This document shows positions 62,288-64,000 of a stretch of DNA of 64,000 nucleotides, piece by piece. Source of the DNA: Verrucomicrobiota bacterium (GTDB taxonomy: Bacteria > Verrucomicrobiota > Verrucomicrobiia > Verrucomicrobiales > DEV007); contig JAGWVU010000025.1 in NCBI GenBank assembly GCA_018970725.1, positions 1 to 64,000 on the forward strand, written 5' to 3'. The position numbers and the translations under genes are program-made. The first letter of the stretch is position 1, and the number at the start of each line of letters is the position of its first letter. The notes below the pieces were generated by a model that worked only from the letters and a program-made list of their open reading frames with translations, did not search any database and was not told the DNA's origin.

Positions 62288-64000
62288 ATGAAATTTTCCG
62301 AGATAGCCAGACTGCCCGCCGATCAGGACAACTGCGCCATCGCCGTGCAACGGCTGGAGGCGGGGACGGAAATCACGACGGACACGGGGCGGTTCCAGCT
62401 CGACCACACGGTGTTGGAAGGGCACCGGTTCGCCGTCAAGCCGATTCCCCCCGGCGCGGACCTGACTTCCTGGGGACTGCCCTTTGGCCGGGCTGTCCGT
62501 CCTCTCGAGGTGGGCGCTTACGTTTGCAATGACACCATGCTCGAGGCCTTGCGCTCCCGGCATGTGGACTTCGTGGTCCCGGAGGCCCCGAACTTCGTGG
62601 ACCATTTCGCGCCCTATCATCTCGACGAAACCGCGTTTCAACCCGGCACGCAACTGCCGCTCCATGAATCGCCGGGCACGTTCGAGGGCTTTGCCCGCCC
62701 GGGAGGACGGGGCGCCGGCACCCGCAATCACGTGGTCGTGCTCGGTACCAGTTCGTGGGCGGGCAGCACGGCGCGGATCGTGGCGGCGGAGTTTGCCAGG
62801 GCGCGCGAGCGTTTTCCCCATGTCGACGGGGTCGTGGCCATTGCCCATACCGAAGGTGGTGAACGCGGCGTGCCGAACAATTTCGACCTCACCCTCCGGA
62901 CCCTCGCCGGCTTCATCACCAACCCGAACGTCGGGGCCGTGCTCGCGCTCGACTTCGGGTCCGAACCGGTGAACAACGAGGCCTTGGAGCGCTGGATGCG
63001 GGCGCATGGTTCACCTTTGGAGGCGGTCCCGCACCGTTTCCTCCGGCTCGGCGGCGATCATGCGCGGAACCTCGCGGACAGCCGGGCCGCGGTGGAGGAA
63101 CTGCTTGGCGTCGCCAACCAAACAGAGCGAACCACCCAACCGCTGCGGCATCTCAAGATCGGCATGCAATGCGGCGGGTCGGATGCGTTCAGTGGCATCT
63201 CCGCCAATCCCCTCGTCGGCATCATCGCCCGCGAAACGGTCCGGCACGGCGGGGCGGCCAATCTCGCGGAAACGGACGAACTCATGGGCGCGGAACCGTG
63301 GGTCCTCGCGAACGTGCGCGACCTCGCCACCGCCCGGAAATTTCTCCAAACCCTGGCCGGCTTTGAGGAAAAGCTCAACTGGCACGGAGCCAGCGGGCAG
63401 TCCAATCCCAGCGGCGGCAACATCTACCGGGGCCTCTACAACATCGCCATCAAGTCGATCGGCGCCGCGCGCAAAAAGGATCCCCGGATGCGGCTCGACC
63501 GGGTCATCGATTACGGCGAAGCCATGCCCGAGCCGGGCTTCTACTTCATGAACAGCCCCGGGAACGATCTGGAAAGCATCGCCGGTCAAGTGGCGGCCGG
63601 ATGCAACCTCATCGTCTTCAGCACGGGCAACGGCTCCATCACCAACCACCCCTTTGTGCCCACCATCAAGGTCATGACCAACACGGGGCGCTTCAATCTG
63701 CTCGACCGGGATATGGATTTCAACGCAGGGCGCTACCTCGATGGGGAACCGATGGAGTCGCTCGGCGCTGAAGCGTTCCGTTATGCCGTTGCAGTCGCCT
63801 CCGGCCAGCGCAGCGTCGGCGAGCGCGCCGGGCACTCCCAAGCCCAGCTCTGGCGGGAGTGGCGTCAGACGGGCAAACTGGCCGGGCCACGCCGTCCCGA
63901 ACCCGATGGCGTGCCCCTCCCGTCCCGGGCCGCTCCGGATGCCCCCGCGTTGCCGGATGAACTCCGGCCCGCCGCCCGCGCCGTCAACCGGATCGGGCTC
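62288..64000 (+). CDS. UxaA-family (altronate/galactarate-type) dehydratase, cut by window end
   Basis: An open frame of 571 codons from ATG 62288 reaches the right edge without a stop. Residues ~10-95 are the SAF-like N-domain (NCAIAVQRLEAGTEI). A short linker follows, then the large UxaA domain: GGRGAGTRNHVVVLGTSSW, AIAHTEGGERG, KIGMQCGGSDAFSGISANPL, ETDELMGAEPWVL, PGNDLESIAGQVAAGCNLIV, and GNGSITNHPFVPTIKVMTNT. Family enzymes remove water from altronate, galactarate or related sugar acids to 2-keto-3-deoxy acids, which feed KDPG aldolase. Length already exceeds UxaA (~495), so it has a Pro/Arg-rich C-terminal extension. Exact substrate unknown. Confidence 0.88.
   Translation, partial: MKFSEIARLPADQDNCAIAVQRLEAGTEITTDTGRFQLDHTVLEGHRFAVKPIPPGADLTSWGLPFGRAVRPLEVGAYVCNDTMLEALRSRHVDFVVPEAPNFVDHFAPYHLDETAFQPGTQLPLHESPGTFEGFARPGGRGAGTRNHVVVLGTSSWAGSTARIVAAEFARARERFPHVDGVVAIAHTEGGERGVPNNFDLTLRTLAGFITNPNVGAVLALDFGSEPVNNEALERWMRAHGSPLEAVPHRFLRLGGDHARNLADSRAAVEELLGVANQTERTTQPLRHLKIGMQCGGSDAFSGISANPLVGIIARETVRHGGAANLAETDELMGAEPWVLANVRDLATARKFLQTLAGFEEKLNWHGASGQSNPSGGNIYRGLYNIAIKSIGAARKKDPRMRLDRVIDYGEAMPEPGFYFMNSPGNDLESIAGQVAAGCNLIVFSTGNGSITNHPFVPTIKVMTNTGRFNLLDRDMDFNAGRYLDGEPMESLGAEAFRYAVAVASGQRSVGERAGHSQAQLWREWRQTGKLAGPRRPEPDGVPLPSRAAPDAPALPDELRPAARAVNRIGL

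Noticed and set aside
1-64000. CRISPR arrays, tRNA, rRNA or prophage genes
   Set aside because: No regularly spaced repeats, no cloverleaf-like stretches with T-loop consensus that I could support, and no phage structural or integrase genes.

Overview
The window is GC-rich (visibly well above 60% G+C), gene-dense and carries no tRNA, rRNA or CRISPR array that I can see. Gene content points to a Verrucomicrobiota bacterium, or less likely another member of the Planctomycetes-Verrucomicrobia-Chlamydiae group. It has DUF1501 proteins with twin-arginine-like leaders, a DUF1549/DUF1553 protein with an N-terminal haem motif, DUF1080 domains, several sulfatases, and a type IV pilus-like secretin of the kind found in Akkermansia relatives. 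Standard bacterial housekeeping genes (dnaX, ebfC, rsmA, uvrB, argG, msrAB) lie between these accessory genes. Taxonomy is inferred from gene content only.

Layout. 1-5.4 kb: start of a lipoprotein gene, a 490-bp non-coding stretch, a secreted hypothetical protein, a tightly packed leftward operon (glycosyltransferase, deacetylase-like protein, membrane EEP phosphatase) and a small His/Cys-rich secreted protein with a strong hairpin at its end. 5.4-13.4 kb: an FAD oxidoreductase, exported MsrA and MsrB, a subtilisin-like protease, then dnaX-ebfC-rsmA, where rsmA is fused to a Nudix hydrolase. 13.3-24.7 kb: one 11.4-kb gene for a filamentous-haemagglutinin/DUF3739 exoprotein, overlapping rsmA-Nudix tail to tail. 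25-31.8 kb: a lipoprotein, a sulfatase coupled to a RidA-like gene, two small Cys-containing secreted proteins, KDPG aldolase, and a sulfatase-DUF1080 fusion.

31.8-45 kb: uvrB with an extra internal segment, two secreted hypotheticals (one with a PD-(D/E)xK-like motif), a truncated aldehyde dehydrogenase, then an envelope cluster: SGNH-like hydrolase, degenerate cell-wall amidase, secretin and AsmA-like protein. A first DUF1501 gene converges on this cluster. 45-52 kb: a large SNF2 helicase, argG, and a protein whose motifs match the catalytic core of GH67 alpha-glucuronidases. 52-61.4 kb: a leftward catabolic operon (DUF1080, FG-GAP/sialidase fusion, DUF1549/DUF1553 cytochrome, DUF1501) preceded by decayed sulfatase, cytochrome and leucine-rich-repeat genes. 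61.4-64 kb: a PIN/AbrB toxin-antitoxin pair and a divergent UxaA-family dehydratase cut by the window edge.

Taken together, the accessory genes fit a bacterium that degrades sulfated, sialylated or uronic-acid-containing glycans: sulfatases, a sialidase-like protein, DUF1080 domains, a GH67-like enzyme, a UxaA-type dehydratase and KDPG aldolase. It also invests in a large surface protein and a secretin-based envelope machine. The most unusual items are the RsmA-Nudix fusion, the amidase-fold pseudoenzyme beside the secretin, the GH67-like protein, the FG-GAP/sialidase fusion, and the eroded operon end next to the toxin-antitoxin module.
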